The notes beneath the pieces are model-generated. The model was not told where the DNA came from, did not search any database, and was given only the letters and a program-made list of their open reading frames with translations. Shown here piece after piece: positions 49,248 through 59,777 of a DNA stretch of 64,000 nucleotides. The stretch spans positions 7,805,394 through 7,869,393 of the forward strand of contig OY783193.1 of NCBI GenBank assembly GCA_963678675.1, read 5' to 3'. A program made the translations under genes and the position numbers. Numbering within the stretch: the stretch's first letter is position 1; each line of letters starts with the position of its first letter. Origin of the DNA: Xiphydria camelus. Its lineage: Eukaryota; Arthropoda; Insecta; Hymenoptera; Xiphydriidae.

Positions 49248-52242
49248 CTTCATGGAATATTTCTAGCCGGAATAGTCTATAAATTGGAGATTTATAACTC
49301 ACGTGTAAACTTAGATATACATATTTATTAAACTTTTTAAAAATATTTTCTTTTCAAGTAAAAAAGCATTTCTTATCATGATGCTTTAGTTATGACGAAA
49401 TCATTAACCGTTACTTAAAAAATAAACAAATCTGGAGTAACACAAGCAATGGTTTTCAATATGACATAAATCGACTATCCATATTTTCGATGTAGCCAAG
49501 CTAAGAATATCTTTTCTCCGCGACTCTCTCATCTAAAGAGTCTAACAACTACCTATACATTTAATACACACATACAGGACTACGGGAGATTACAAGTTTA
49601 CATCTTCCAAGGCGGGAAGCTATATATCACCAGGGGTTACCTGTTATCCTGAGCCGCCGCGTTAAACAGGGCGGCTTAAATCATAGAGCATATAATTAAA
49701 TCCAGTATAATACTCGAGGCGAAATATTCTCTATTTTCTGAAACACGCTTATTGCAATCCTAAAAAGTTGGAAACTGAGACCTGAGAATTTCCGACGTAA
49801 TTAAACGTAAATACCAAGTGTAATACTGTTCGACCTAAAATGCATTTAAGCATACAAGAGAAAAACTTTTATTCAACGAAGTTTCGAATATAAGAAAAAA
49901 TCAATCCGAATATTGGTGCTCCGTCATTCACTGTCGATGAGGTGGATATATTACTGGGAGATTGGGGAAAAGGGGGTAACCATGATGATTCCGCTAGCCG
50001 AGAGACAGGAAGGCAATATTGGCGGCTGCATCCCACAGGAATTCAGAGAATAATGAAAATTCCGTGGATCGAGCGGAAAAACGATGAATTTGAGTAAACG
50101 TTCCCCTCAAAAGAGTTAGTAGGTATCTCGCAGAGAGGACTAAAACCTGATAAAATAGGTGGTAGCGAGAAAAGTATGCTTGTACGAGAGAGAAAGAGTG
50201 TGTATTATATTACAAATAGTTCTCTAACTCGAGCGAATACAAAGCTATCCAATAATTGACTTTTAATATATATAGATTTTTTTAAAAAGATTTAAAAGAT
50301 TGTTGTGCGTGCGGAACTTTATGACTCTTAAGAAATCTTTAATTTTCAGGATGAAAGCGAGTTTCAATAGATGTAACTTCTTTAGGATGCACTGGATATA
50401 CGTTTAACTAAGAAGATAAATAAGAATATTTTTAATAAGACATACACATATCTTACGATGCATTTATGGCCTTTTAAACGTGTATTATACATATTCATTT
50501 CTCAACGAGAATATGCTCGTTCTATGTATTAAAGCAGTTTTGAATCACCCTCTATACTTAAAGCAAATGACGTAGTTTGGTGATAATAGCAGGTAAGACG
50601 AGACCATCGACATCCAACGCACGTTCAAGCGTTTGAGTAATCACCGCTCTCCGGTAGGACATGGAGGAAAGTCCTTCTCCTGACTAGACAGAAAGTCACT
50701 CCTCGACTGAATAGCAGTAATCTAGTAGGAACCTTTTTTTAGCAAGAAAGGGAATTTCCTTAATGCAAAAAATTCCGGAATCGCCAGATTTATAAAAATG
50801 GAAATAGTTAGATAGGATTTAATAAATATTTACCTTATTCTACCCAATATATATAAGACCGGATACAGGTAAAATAATATTCCCTAGTGATAGATGTAGT
50901 CCATTCGTAAATAGGACAGTCACGTAAGACCCTATCCGAAATTCTCATTGGCTAATGTTCACAAAAGTGAAGCCACTTTTCTGTGAATTTTATTGGCCGA
51001 CTTCATTTCGATATTTTGTTATCTCGAAAGCGTGAAGAGTCATTTTCGACATGTAAGTGACGTTTGTTAATTATCAAATGAAATGTCAAGACGAGTCTCG
51101 CTTTTTCATGAGTTTTATCAGCCGAATTCGCTGTTTCAAATTAAAAATTTTAAAAGCACGAGTGAGTGATGTTTGCCAATCGTCAAAGTTTGGAAATCTA
51201 TGTGATTAATTAATAAAGAATAAACAAAAGTGCGCACGAACTGCGTACGTTGTTGCTAGCACCATAAAATTAACGTTGCATCTCACATGACATATGGTAT
51301 GCTCGTAAGGGCCACATTTCTGCCACAAATAAAGATGTAGTCGATGAATCCCGCGTTTGGGAAACAGCCAGGCTCTGTCTTGTGGCGACTGATAACTTAT
51401 TCATAAGAAAAGTTCGTAATGCGTTGTTGATCGGTCGCATACTCCGGATCAGTCGAATCTCGAAGTGGTTATCGTTTTATCGGCGTAAACTTATTTTCCC
51501 CGCGATCGATCGTAATATCATTTTAATCGACAATCTTCGGCCCTGCATCCACTTTCTAATACTTTCCTACAAGTTAAGTTATTGTACTCCCAAGGACAGA
51601 ATATCTGTCCGTTGGGAATATAGCCTCAGAACTTGTATAGAGACGAGTATAAATGAGTAATGCGAGCGGATCTAGTTGTTTTGCTAGACAGACCAATCAA
51701 TGCTTACCGTCCAACACCATTCAACTATGGATCCTCTTCTAAAACATTTATATTCTACGTGCGAAATAAATTACATCTAGCAAAAACGTAAATTAAAAAT
51801 TCTAAATATATTTGTAAATAGTTATCTGAGTGTTTCAGAATATTCTTAATACATCGAAATATTTTTTTTTTCTAATTTAAAAATATATATTGAAAGAAAT
51901 GTACGATCAATATGAAGCGCAATCACAGCCGACATAATAAAATGCTGTATTGGCCAAATATTGTATTATAGAAGATGCGCTCACTTGAAATAAACTTATT
52001 CGAGGTTGCTACTATGTACAGCCATACGTGGCATAATCGCTGAACTGTTATGAATAATGATAATATGAAGAAGGATAAATGAAGCATATCACCACAGGTA
52101 CAACACTGGTTGCACTTCGGTTCATTGAATTGGAAATCGAACTTCTCCTTGACCTACACTGAAATACCTTTATAAGACACTTAATCCCCGGTGACTATTC
52201 GATGTGTCATTTTACTCTACGATCAGTTTATGAATTTTCAGA
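49248..52242. other. Intergenic or intronic stretch, old duplication near 50980-51210
   Basis: No gene recognised. Two diverged direct copies of about 110-125 bp occur at about 50980-51085 and 51105-51210, sharing a TTTTAT-GCCGA phrase, AGTGA(C/T)GTTTG and ATC(A)AA words. If the frame at 52243-52506 is a first exon, this region would be its intron and downstream exons, but I could not find a further exon. Confidence 0.35.
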
Positions 52243-52506
52243 TTAAGTCAGCGAAATATTCTCTCTTAAAATTAAATTTCGATTTACGATAAAATTCAGT
52301 AATCTTACCATATTAATAGTTCGAAGATCATCTCTTCTATTCTTGAGCAACTGCCATAAGTTCTTGCCTCTCACGCCTGTTACACCATTCTGCACCAAAG
52401 GGAATACGTCACTGGTATCACTTTCAGCACTATCGCTCGACGCGTCGTATTCTGCTTCGTTTCCTGCGAGTAGCGCGTATTCGCGTAGATATTGCTTCAC
52501 AGCCAT
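52243..52506 (-). CDS. Possible first exon of an unrecognised gene (87-codon frame)
   Basis: The frame starts at 52506 and is open to a TAA at 52243. After residue M66 (…DDLRTINM) the DNA reads ATG-GTAAGA, a good splice donor, so the true exon may stop there near 52309. The first 66 residues hold a short basic/hydrophobic start, an acidic Ser/Asp/Glu-rich stretch (about residues 19-35) and a basic stretch NLWQLLKNRRDDL. I know no family that fits. No second exon could be located. It may be the 5' end of a multi-exon gene running to lower coordinates, or chance. Confidence 0.3.
   Translation of the reverse strand: MAVKQYLREYALLAGNEAEYDASSDSAESDTSDVFPLVQNGVTGVRGKNLWQLLKNRRDDLRTINMVRLLNFIVNRNLILRENISLT
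52440..52506 (-). other. Upstream part of a possible first coding exon, acidic-leader protein
   Basis: Start of the open frame described in the next entry. From the ATG at 52504-52506 it reads MAVKQYLREYALLAGNEAEY and then an acidic, Ser-rich segment (DASSDSAESDTSD). The residue mix is more protein-like than in other frames in this window. No signal peptide is seen. The protein is unrecognised. Confidence 0.25.
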
Positions 52507-54418
52507 TACTCACTCATAGTTACGACGACGACTGAAAGTCTTTACCGCATTGTGTTTGTTATTACCTCGTCCCTCGGAATACAGAAGAAGCTGGCACGTC
52601 GAAGAAAATCTTTTGCTATAACACAATATTTTCCTGCTTATCGTATTGCGTTAGGATGTAACGTATAGCGACTACACTCGACAGCTCGTTTTCCTATACG
52701 TATGTGCTGATAACAGCGTGAGGGTACTAGAATGACGATTTATAGCTGAACTCTCTAGAATTGGTGAGCGAGCTAACTTTATAGTTTGAACTTTGGTACC
52801 TACTATTCGCAATATCGCGCGAGTCGGGAGAATATAATCGATGACAGTAGAAGGCAAAATACATATATATATACATTGTGACGTCACTATCTGTATGCAT
52901 TAATTGCACATTACACATTATATGCACATCTCATGTGCGATGATTGTACTTAAATTTATTCTTTGCGTACGTAGAAGAGAGTTTAAGACCTAGTCTCTCC
53001 GAACAAATTCTACTCCTACTCCCTGAAGAGATGTATATAATTATGATTTACACCCGGAAGATCATCCATCGAGGACTAATACTCGAACGAGGTCAGTATG
53101 CCTACCGATAAAAGGTAGTGAAGATGCAACGAAAGCGGTGCCTTTCACCATCCGCATTACGACATTCCGTGGTCATATGTTCGCTATAAGTGGGAAGAAA
53201 AAATTTTCCATTTCAATTTTGTACTCTCTTCCTCTTCATATAATTCGAATTATACGAGGCTGGGCGTGAATATTGCGGCCTAGAATAAAAGTAAGTATTA
53301 TAATGATCGCTACAGTTTAAGTATACTGGTAGTGCCTGCTCAGGGTGACTAACAGTAAACAATGCAAGTAATATTGTTTTATTTATCACTTTCTAAATGT
53401 GTATTTAATCTATGCTTTTTTAAAAGTATATGACATCTGAATTTACATAAATTAACGCTTTGAAATTAACGCATATCATATGAAAAATGCATGAAAAAAA
53501 ACTGGATGAGAGTCTATTATTTTCATATTTTAAATAACGCGTTCCTTCATTCAGCTATCAAAATTGTGTCTAGTATATTCGAATTGGTTAAGTCATTTAC
53601 AAATAGCTATTTATTTAACGTGTATATTACTTATACGGAGCACATTCCGCGTTGCCGGTATCCCCCCCACTCACTACCACGATTGGACGAAACACACGTG
53701 TGGTAACATAATGGCAAATAAATTTTATCATAACTATAAAACTGATAATAGCACGAATCTATTTTATTTTCCCTGTCACATACTCCGATCCCTGCGCAAG
53801 GAATACACGGCACTACACTGCCGACTGTACTATTGCGGACTACTAACGGTGGGAAAGAGAAAGGCATAATCACTTAGGCGTATATACACATTAGCGGCCA
53901 TAATGCCGGATATTTGGCGTCTTTATTTATTACTGTTTATTTTGGGAAGAAATATTACTTCAAAATATACGACGGCCGAGAAAGATGGGGCTTCAAGCAA
54001 ATCGGATTAGTGGTCAATTATTTTAACATGCTGAGTTTTCACGTAACCTACATACGAGGTGTTCGTCGGTGAGTGCCCGGGCAAAAAGCTTATAACTTAG
54101 AGCTCCTACAAAAAATGTCTTATACGGCAAACTTGAATAAATTCCGATAAGCTAGGAAATGCATATAATAATTCTGGATGTTGCCTTACCTGTTCTAAAT
54201 CATGAGGGTCAGCTTGACTTTTTTTTACACAGAACTCTGCGAGCCATTTTTTTTGTATGAGGATCATAACGAATTTAGCGACAATAAATTAATTTTCTTT
54301 TTTCAAATTACAGCTATGCTTTCAACGAGTAACCAAGGTCATTTACCAGCTGAACATTTACATTTTACCATTCGATCTAGTATATCTGTTGAGTACACCG
54401 TCGGTACAGTCTTGGTAT
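52507..54418. other. Stretch upstream of the candidate exon, no gene recognised
   Basis: Mostly AT-rich. If the minus-strand exon is real, its promoter would lie at about 52510-53000. The sequence there has AT-rich words and a GACGTCAC word near 52881, but no clear core promoter. Right up to 54418 nothing matches the 4141-bp repeat that follows. Confidence 0.3.
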
Positions 54419-55140
54419 CCCAGATAGCAAAGTGGCGCCACCGTGACTGCACACTGCTTTCACGCGGTGTATTCGAGTGCATGCACTGGGGTGTCCATCT
54501 GTCTGTGCACCGTGAAGCCACGCTGCAGTCACGCAGTGTGAGCACCGAGTGGAAGCACTGTGGCATAACAGGGTGACTCCACAGTGCTTGTACTGTGAGA
54601 TGATGGTGTAGACCCAGTGGCTTCGCTGTGAAGTTATCATATGGACTACAGGGATGTATTCTAATAAAATATTTATATTAAAAAACAACATTTCTTTTAC
54701 TATTCCATTTATTAAATGAACATATTGTAGCTGGAGATCCCAATATTAACATATCAAAATGTATTATCCGTCAATTCCCGGGAAAATTTATAATTAATTA
54801 AAAACTATCGAAGTTTTGGCCCTAAGCCACTTTATAGTATAGTCTTATTAGATATTCGCGAAACAATTTATTAGTGTCAGGATAAAACCGGTACCAATCG
54901 ATAGGAAAAAATCTCCTGAATGACATATAGAAATGGGTAATCTTCAAATTGACGAGAAATAATGTAATTAATTAAAAACTACCTGTCAAAATCACATGCC
55001 AACAAATCGCGAAGCTATATTTTTTCTGTAACCAATTTCATAAATAAAAATATCCCAATGTACAGGAGAAAATTCTTTACAAATTTCAAGTCGGAACTTA
55101 TAGTCTACGATGCACCGTTTTTGTGTAATAAATTATTATA

Positions 55141-55305
55141 CATATCGATACCTTACTTTGAAAACCTCGTAAGTGCAATTTTGGACAAAAATGCCATTTA
55201 TAGCTTACTGCGTTAAGATTTAAAATCTGAACACACAGTAAGCTATAAATGGCATTTTTGTCAAAAATTGCACTTACGAGGTTTTCAAAGTAAGGTATCG
55301 ATATG
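55141..55305. repeat. Hairpin with 70-bp arms, copy 1
   Basis: The left arm (55141-55210, CATATCGATACC…TAGCTTACTG) and right arm (55236-55305) are exact complements except for about one base. The 25-base loop carries AGATTTAAAATCT. Identical hairpins lie at 59282-59446 and 63423-63587. Confidence 0.95.
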
Positions 55306-55636
55306 TAATTCAAATTGGCTTAAATCGATCAGCTGATCGTTACGCGACGCTCCTTTATTACGCGTGCAACTAACGGAGGAAAGCGCGTTCCGCAATCTAT
55401 TCAAATTTATACTCTTTTTCCTGGGCATCCTAGATTTACTCGATCAAAAAAATGAAGCTACCAATTTGTAGCAGGGAAAATTTATTATGAAATTGATGCA
55501 AGAACCTACTTGACAAAATGCACGGTTAATTTATAATAATTTTTTGAAAGTCCCGGTGTACGAAAGTACAATAAGCTGCGCATGTCGCGTTTTACGTGGT
55601 CGCCATGAGAACAGCTGATTGCTTGGCGAAACATGC

Positions 55637-56480
55637 TCAGGGGTGCTATTCTCGACGCGTGGGAAATGCTTTTCGTGGACGAAATATTTTTCGTTAACGG
55701 ACGTAAAATTTCGTCGATCACTTTCGTTAACGATTCGAATATCCCTTCCAAGATAGATCTCGTCAACGAAATTAATTTTCTCACACGAAAAATGTGTTTA
55801 CATCCTTTATAGCGACGTCTTCTTTTTAGAATCTCGTTTAATCACTTAGCAACGACCCGTCGCATCGGCCCACCACCTCGTCATGCAACTCACCGGCATA
55901 CAAATACCAAACAACATTCGTTGACGAAAACAGCGAGAACGACGAATGACAATTTCGTCAACGAAAAAAGTAATTTCGTTAACGAAGGAGTTTCGTATGG
56001 GAAAAAATTCCGTGTACAAAATTTCTCAAACGAAATAATAATTCCGTTCACGAAATCGTTTCTGACGTGTCGAGAATTGCCCCCCAGGGGCAATTGCGTT
56101 TTGGTTGAGAAATTTTGTACGCGAAATGTTTTCCCATACGCGCGAAACTCCTTCGCTAACGAAATTACTTTTTTCGTTGACGAAAGTGTCATTCGTCGTT
56201 CTCGCTGTTTTCGTCAACGAATGGGTTTGGTATTTGTCCGAGGCGGTGGGCCGATGCGACGGGTCGTTGCTAAGTGATTAAACGAGATTCTAAAAAGAAG
56301 ACGTCGCTAAGGGATGTAAACACATTTTTCGTGTGAGAAAATTTATTTCATTGACGAGATCTATCTTGGAAGGAATTTTCGAATCGTTAACGAAAGTGAT
56401 CGACGAAACTTTAAATCCGTTAACGAAAAATATCTCGTCCACGAAAAGCATTTCCCACGCGTCGAGAATAGCTCCCCTGA
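55637..56480. mobile_element. Large fold-back element, copy 1, built from TTTCGTTAACGAAA words
   Basis: The ends are TCAGGGG and CCCCTGA. The arms pair from the ends to a centre near 56085, where CCCC and AGGGG words meet. The left arm has about 40 bp more near the centre. Arms are about 400 bp with perhaps one mismatch in ten. Palindromes of the type TTTCGTTAACGAAA occur about a dozen times along them. Because of the symmetry both strands encode matching short peptides (for example MTKTARTTND), which I do not regard as genes. Pairing resumes outside (55554-55568 with 56484-56498), with a 68-bp insertion on the left. The right end lies directly against the kinase pseudogene. Confidence 0.85.
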
Positions 56481-56505
56481 AATTACTTTCGTACACCGTG
56501 TTCAT

Positions 56506-56828
56506 TTTCCGCATGTCTCCCTTGAGCTTCTCCATCACCACGAATATCCTCTCCGGCGTCTCGAACATCCTCTCGAGATTAACGACTCCGCTGTGGGACA
56601 GATTCTGCAGGATGGCTACTTCGTTCTTGAGCTGGGCCTTTTGCTCGGTGGTAAAACGCAGCTTGTCGATCACCTTTATCGCCATCGCGCGGCCGGTCTT
56701 GCGATGAACTCCGCCGTAGATGATATCAAATTAACCCGAGCCAAGAACTTCGTCCGGGAAGATGTGATAGAGCTGCGACATGTCGGTTACGCGTTCCTCT
56801 GGCTCGGTTGTCGACTGCTCCTACCGAC
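56506..56828 (-). pseudogene. PKD pseudo-exon D: kinase subdomains I-V, truncated
   Basis: After CCACAG the frame meets TAG at the third codon, then reads EPEERVTDMSQLYHIFPDEV, LGSG, a TAA stop, [46 protein letters not shown] and [20 protein letters not shown]. It then loses similarity after about RKM near 56503. The family has LEM-ILSSEKGR there. The next sequence is the fold-back. Confidence 0.9.
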
Positions 56829-56904
56829 CTGTGGAAAACGACGCGTGTTTTTCGGTATAGCGTCGGTACGCGTTCGCGCGCACACTCGCGAGCTCTGAAC
56901 GTAC

Positions 56905-57087
56905 TTGCCGATCCGGAGGTGACGGGCATCAATGCCTGCCTGATATTCGTTTTCCAGGTCCTCGCCAAGTGAGCGCCAACGCCACTTTCCGGCGGTGGAA
57001 GCTGACCACTAGCACCTCCATAGAGGGGATCTTCGCCGACGTAGTAATCGACGTTGGCCGTTCTCAATTCGAAACAATGCATCGTGC
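56905..57087 (-). pseudogene. PKD pseudo-exon C: PH-domain end
   Basis: The exon follows CTTCCAG and reads [20 protein letters not shown], a Gly/Pro-rich loop, then SGVGAHLARTWKTNIRQALM and PVTSG before a GTACGT donor. The YYVGE and the W...I.QALMPV helix are diagnostic of the PH domain of this family. No stop inside. Confidence 0.9.
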
Positions 57088-57169
57088 CTGGAAGGAGAGA
57101 ACGCGCGCGTTGTACATCGACTAAACGCGCACAGACAATTTCTAACGATATACATAATTATGTACTCAC

Positions 57170-57302
57170 GAGAATGTTGTTCCCTGGCGGCGGCGACGAC
57201 TAGAATTTCAGCCAACGGAATCTCTTTGAAGTACTTGGAACTGCTGTCGCTTTGGAACAGAATTATGGCCTTTGTGTCCAATCGCCAGTAGTGTCTCTTC
57301 CT
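57170..57302 (-). pseudogene. PKD pseudo-exon B: PH-domain core
   Basis: After TTTTCAG the exon reads [20 protein letters not shown], then [16 protein letters not shown] and an Ala-rich tail, and ends at a GTGAGT donor. The RKRHYWRLD and YKEIPL-type strands are typical of the PH domain of protein kinase D. No stop inside. Confidence 0.9.
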
Positions 57303-57368
57303 CTGAAAACACGCGCGCCTTAATGATGGGGGAAGCGAAACCGAATCAGCGCCACGTCGTCAACCTAC

Positions 57369-57498
57369 CATCGGATCGCGATTCGTCGAGTGCACCATCC
57401 ATCCTTCCTTCAGGATCTTGGAGCCGCGTCGTTTCATGTGCTTGGCGCTTTGAACTATTCACATCAGCGGTATATTGTTACTCGGCGATGAGCTGCAC
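57369..57498 (-). pseudogene. PKD pseudo-exon A: linker end and PH-domain start
   Basis: After an acceptor (AACGCAG) it reads CSSSPSNNIPLM, a stop (TGA, where the family has Arg), then IVQSAKHMKRRGSKILKEGW and MVHSTNRDPM before a GTAGGT donor. Vertebrate family members have SNNIPLMRVVQSVKH at this place. The motif KEGWMVH starts the PH domain. Phase fits the next exon. Confidence 0.9.
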
Positions 57499-57727
57499 CT
57501 GCGTTATCGCGTACGAGGTACCAAGTGTGACGGAGGGAGTGATGGAGAAGAAAAAAAGATAAAGTATCGCAAGTGTCGAGATACGACGTTGATTGAATAA
57601 TTACCTCGATGGTCTGGAATTTTGAAATTCGTCGGAAGATGCATCGTCATGGCACGGAACGAGGTCCTACGGAAATATCATACGCCTAAAACGATTCTTA
57701 GTGCGCTTTCCTCGTGTTTCCTTGTGT

Positions 57728-58054
57728 TTATGCGATTAGAGGGGGGATGATGACAGGTTGGCTTATTGTCACTTCGCTGTAGACTCCCAGCATAGCTCGG
57801 TCGTTCGCAAGGGCCTCTTCGGTGTCCCGGAGCTCCCGAGGCGGTTTCTCGCGAGGGTCGCTCGTCTGGTGTCTTTCTGCTGGCCTTTGCGGTCTTTCGT
57901 CAACCGACGCTATGTAGAGGCGGCCATGATGGCGTTCGTGCCACGAGGGAACTCGATACGACAGACTTCTTAATCGTCGAATACTGCCTAAACGCCGGCC
58001 TCGCCGCACTTCCATTTCACTTATTCGCACTGCTCCGCGAACACCACCATGCAC
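57728..58054 (-). pseudogene. Possible remnant of the upstream PKD linker exon
   Basis: A 108-codon frame just upstream (on minus) of exon A contains RELRDTEEALANDRAML, which resembles the acidic DDMEEAMVQDAEMAM stretch before the PH domain in vertebrate protein kinase D. The similarity is weak and the rest of the frame (Arg-rich) is unlike it, so frame and borders are uncertain. It may equally be chance in GC-rich DNA. Confidence 0.2.
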
Positions 58055-58360
58055 TTTTTATCGCACTCACTCGCGAAAAACCCGACTAAAGTTCCGAATT
58101 TCGTAGGAGCGATCCGCCACACGTCCGCACTGCTCGACCACCGAACCTTTAAATTTAATTACGAACACGTTCCCTGCGTATTAAAATGATTGAGTTAACC
58201 CCCGTACTAAAATCTTGAAATTTGCGTAAAACTATGTTGGCGTGCCGCGGGAGCTGCGTGTTCCGCAGCGAATTCATTAATTCGTTAACAATTTTGTGAA
58301 GACAGTGAATTTACCGATATTCATGGTCGGTAAATTTACGAAGTGTGCACGTCGAAAAGG

Positions 58361-58774
58361 CACCGTGACTGCACTGAGTGTAACCACTGTGTCTTTATCC
58401 TGTGAACCACTCCGTGTGCTCACTGTGTAGCCACGGTGCTTTTAGTTTGTGTACGCCACGCGATCACGCCACGGTGAGACCACAGTGGTGCCACTACGTG
58501 GCAGCACTGCGTGCGGCTAGCGTGTAAATCCACGCTTTGCTGTCGGGGATGTGTAGGTACCCAGATAGCAAAGTGGCGCCACCGTGACTGCACACTGCTT
58601 TCACGCGGTGTATTCGAGTGCATGCACTGGGGTGTCCATCTGTCTGTGCACCGTGAAGCCACGCTGCAGTCACGCAGTGTGAGCACCGAGTGGAAGCACT
58701 GTGGCATAACAGGGTGACTCCACAGTGCTTGTACTGTGAGATGATGGTGTAGACCCAGTGGCTTCGCTGTGAAG
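58361..58774. repeat. CAC-n(1-3)-GTG palindrome cluster across the unit 1/2 junction
   Basis: In about 410 bp there are some 20 words of the form CAC, one to three bases, GTG (CACCGTG, CACTGTG, CACGGTG, CACAGTG, CACTACGTG, CACTGCGTG and similar). They lie on both sides of the junction. The same cluster is at 62502-62915, and its right half alone is at 54431-54633. The density is far above the rest of the window. Subterminal arrays of short motifs are known binding sites for the transposase of some DNA transposons, and that is my inference here. Confidence 0.8.
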
Positions 58775-59281
58775 TTATCATATGGACTACAGGGATGTAT
58801 TCTAATAAAATATTTATATTAAAAAACAACATTTCTTTTACTATTCCATTTATTAAATGAACATATTGTAGCTGGAGATCCCAATATTAACATATCAAAA
58901 TGTATTATCCGTCAATTCCCGGGAAAATTTATAATTAATTAAAAACTATCGAAGTTTTGGCCCTAAGCCACTTTATAGTATAGTCTTATTAGATATTCGC
59001 GAAACAATTTATTAGTGTCAGGATAAAACCGGTACCAATCGATAGGAAAAAATCTCCTGAATGACATATAGAAATGGGTAATCTTCAAATTGACGAGAAA
59101 TAATGTAATTAATTAAAAACTACCTGTCAAAATCACATGCCAACAAATCGCGAAGCTATATTTTTTCTGTAACCAATTTCATAAATAAAAATATCCCAAT
59201 GTACAGGAGAAAATTCTTTACAAATTTCAAGTCGGAACTTATAGTCTACGATGCACCGTTTTTGTGTAATAAATTATTATA

Positions 59282-59446
59282 CATATCGATACCTTACTTT
59301 GAAAACCTCGTAAGTGCAATTTTGGACAAAAATGCCATTTATAGCTTACTGCGTTAAGATTTAAAATCTGAACACACAGTAAGCTATAAATGGCATTTTT
59401 GTCAAAAATTGCACTTACGAGGTTTTCAAAGTAAGGTATCGATATG
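59282..59446. repeat. Hairpin with 70-bp arms, copy 2
   Basis: Same hairpin as at 55141-55305, shifted by 4141 bp, with no difference seen. Confidence 0.95.
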
Positions 59447-59777
59447 TAATTCAAATTGGCTTAAATCGATCAGCTGATCGTTACGCGACGCTCCTTTATT
59501 ACGCGTGCAACTAACGGAGGAAAGCGCGTTCCGCAATCTATTCAAATTTATACTCTTTTTCCTGGGCATCCTAGATTTACTCGATCAAAAAAATGAAGCT
59601 ACCAATTTGTAGCAGGGAAAATTTATTATGAAATTGATGCAAGAACCTACTTGACAAAATGCACGGTTAATTTATAATAATTTTTTGAAAGTCCCGGTGT
59701 ACGAAAGTACAATAAGCTGCGCATGTCGCGTTTTACGTGGTCGCCATGAGAACAGCTGATTGCTTGGCGAAACATGC

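Larger units (their letters stand above)
56506..57498 (-). pseudogene. Protein kinase D fragment (PH domain and kinase start), copy 1
   Basis: Four exons on minus (57498-57369, 57302-57170, 57087-56905, 56828 to about 56506) with GT..AG introns of 66, 82 and 76 bp read as the protein kinase D family (PRKD): a diacylglycerol-activated Ser/Thr kinase of the CAMK group. The reading covers the stretch before the PH domain, the PH domain, the linker and kinase subdomains I-V. Upstream C1 domains and most of the kinase domain are missing, and homology stops against the fold-back. The copy cannot make a kinase: TGA at 57461-57459, TAG at 56823-56821 and TAA at 56733-56731 are in frame, and the Gly loop reads GSG-stop-FD where the family has GSGQFG. 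The Lys of AIK is kept. Keeping introns shows capture from genomic DNA, not from mRNA. Confidence 0.9.
54419..58559. mobile_element. 4141-bp tandem unit, copy 1 (candidate transposon with captured kinase exons)
   Basis: The unit starts CCCAGATAGCAAAGTGGCG and recurs 4141 bp later. Near its end (58530-58548) the inverted word is CCCCGACAGCAAAG, matching the start at 12 of 14 bases, so the unit has imperfect terminal inverted repeats at about 54419 and 58548, followed by an 11-bp spacer. Both ends are dense in CAC-n-GTG palindromes. Inside, from left: AT-rich DNA, a 70-bp-arm hairpin, a large fold-back, then protein kinase D exons on minus. There is no transposase, so it would be non-autonomous. 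The left flank differs from the inter-unit junction, which marks a real array edge at 54418/54419. Confidence 0.75.

Noticed and set aside
54377..54691. Frames of 75-112 codons rich in His, Cys and Ser at the unit start
   Set aside because: They are a by-product of the CAC/GTG words and carry no domain. The same holds for the copies at 58494-58832 and 62635-62973.
55921..56277. Open frames on both strands with shared peptides such as MTKTARTTND in the fold-back
   Set aside because: They arise from the arms being inverted copies. The repeated NFVNE pattern is just the TTTCGTTAACGAAA word translated.
56506..57498. Functional protein kinase D gene
   Set aside because: In-frame stops, a lost Gly-loop residue, and missing C1 domains and most of the kinase domain rule out a working kinase.
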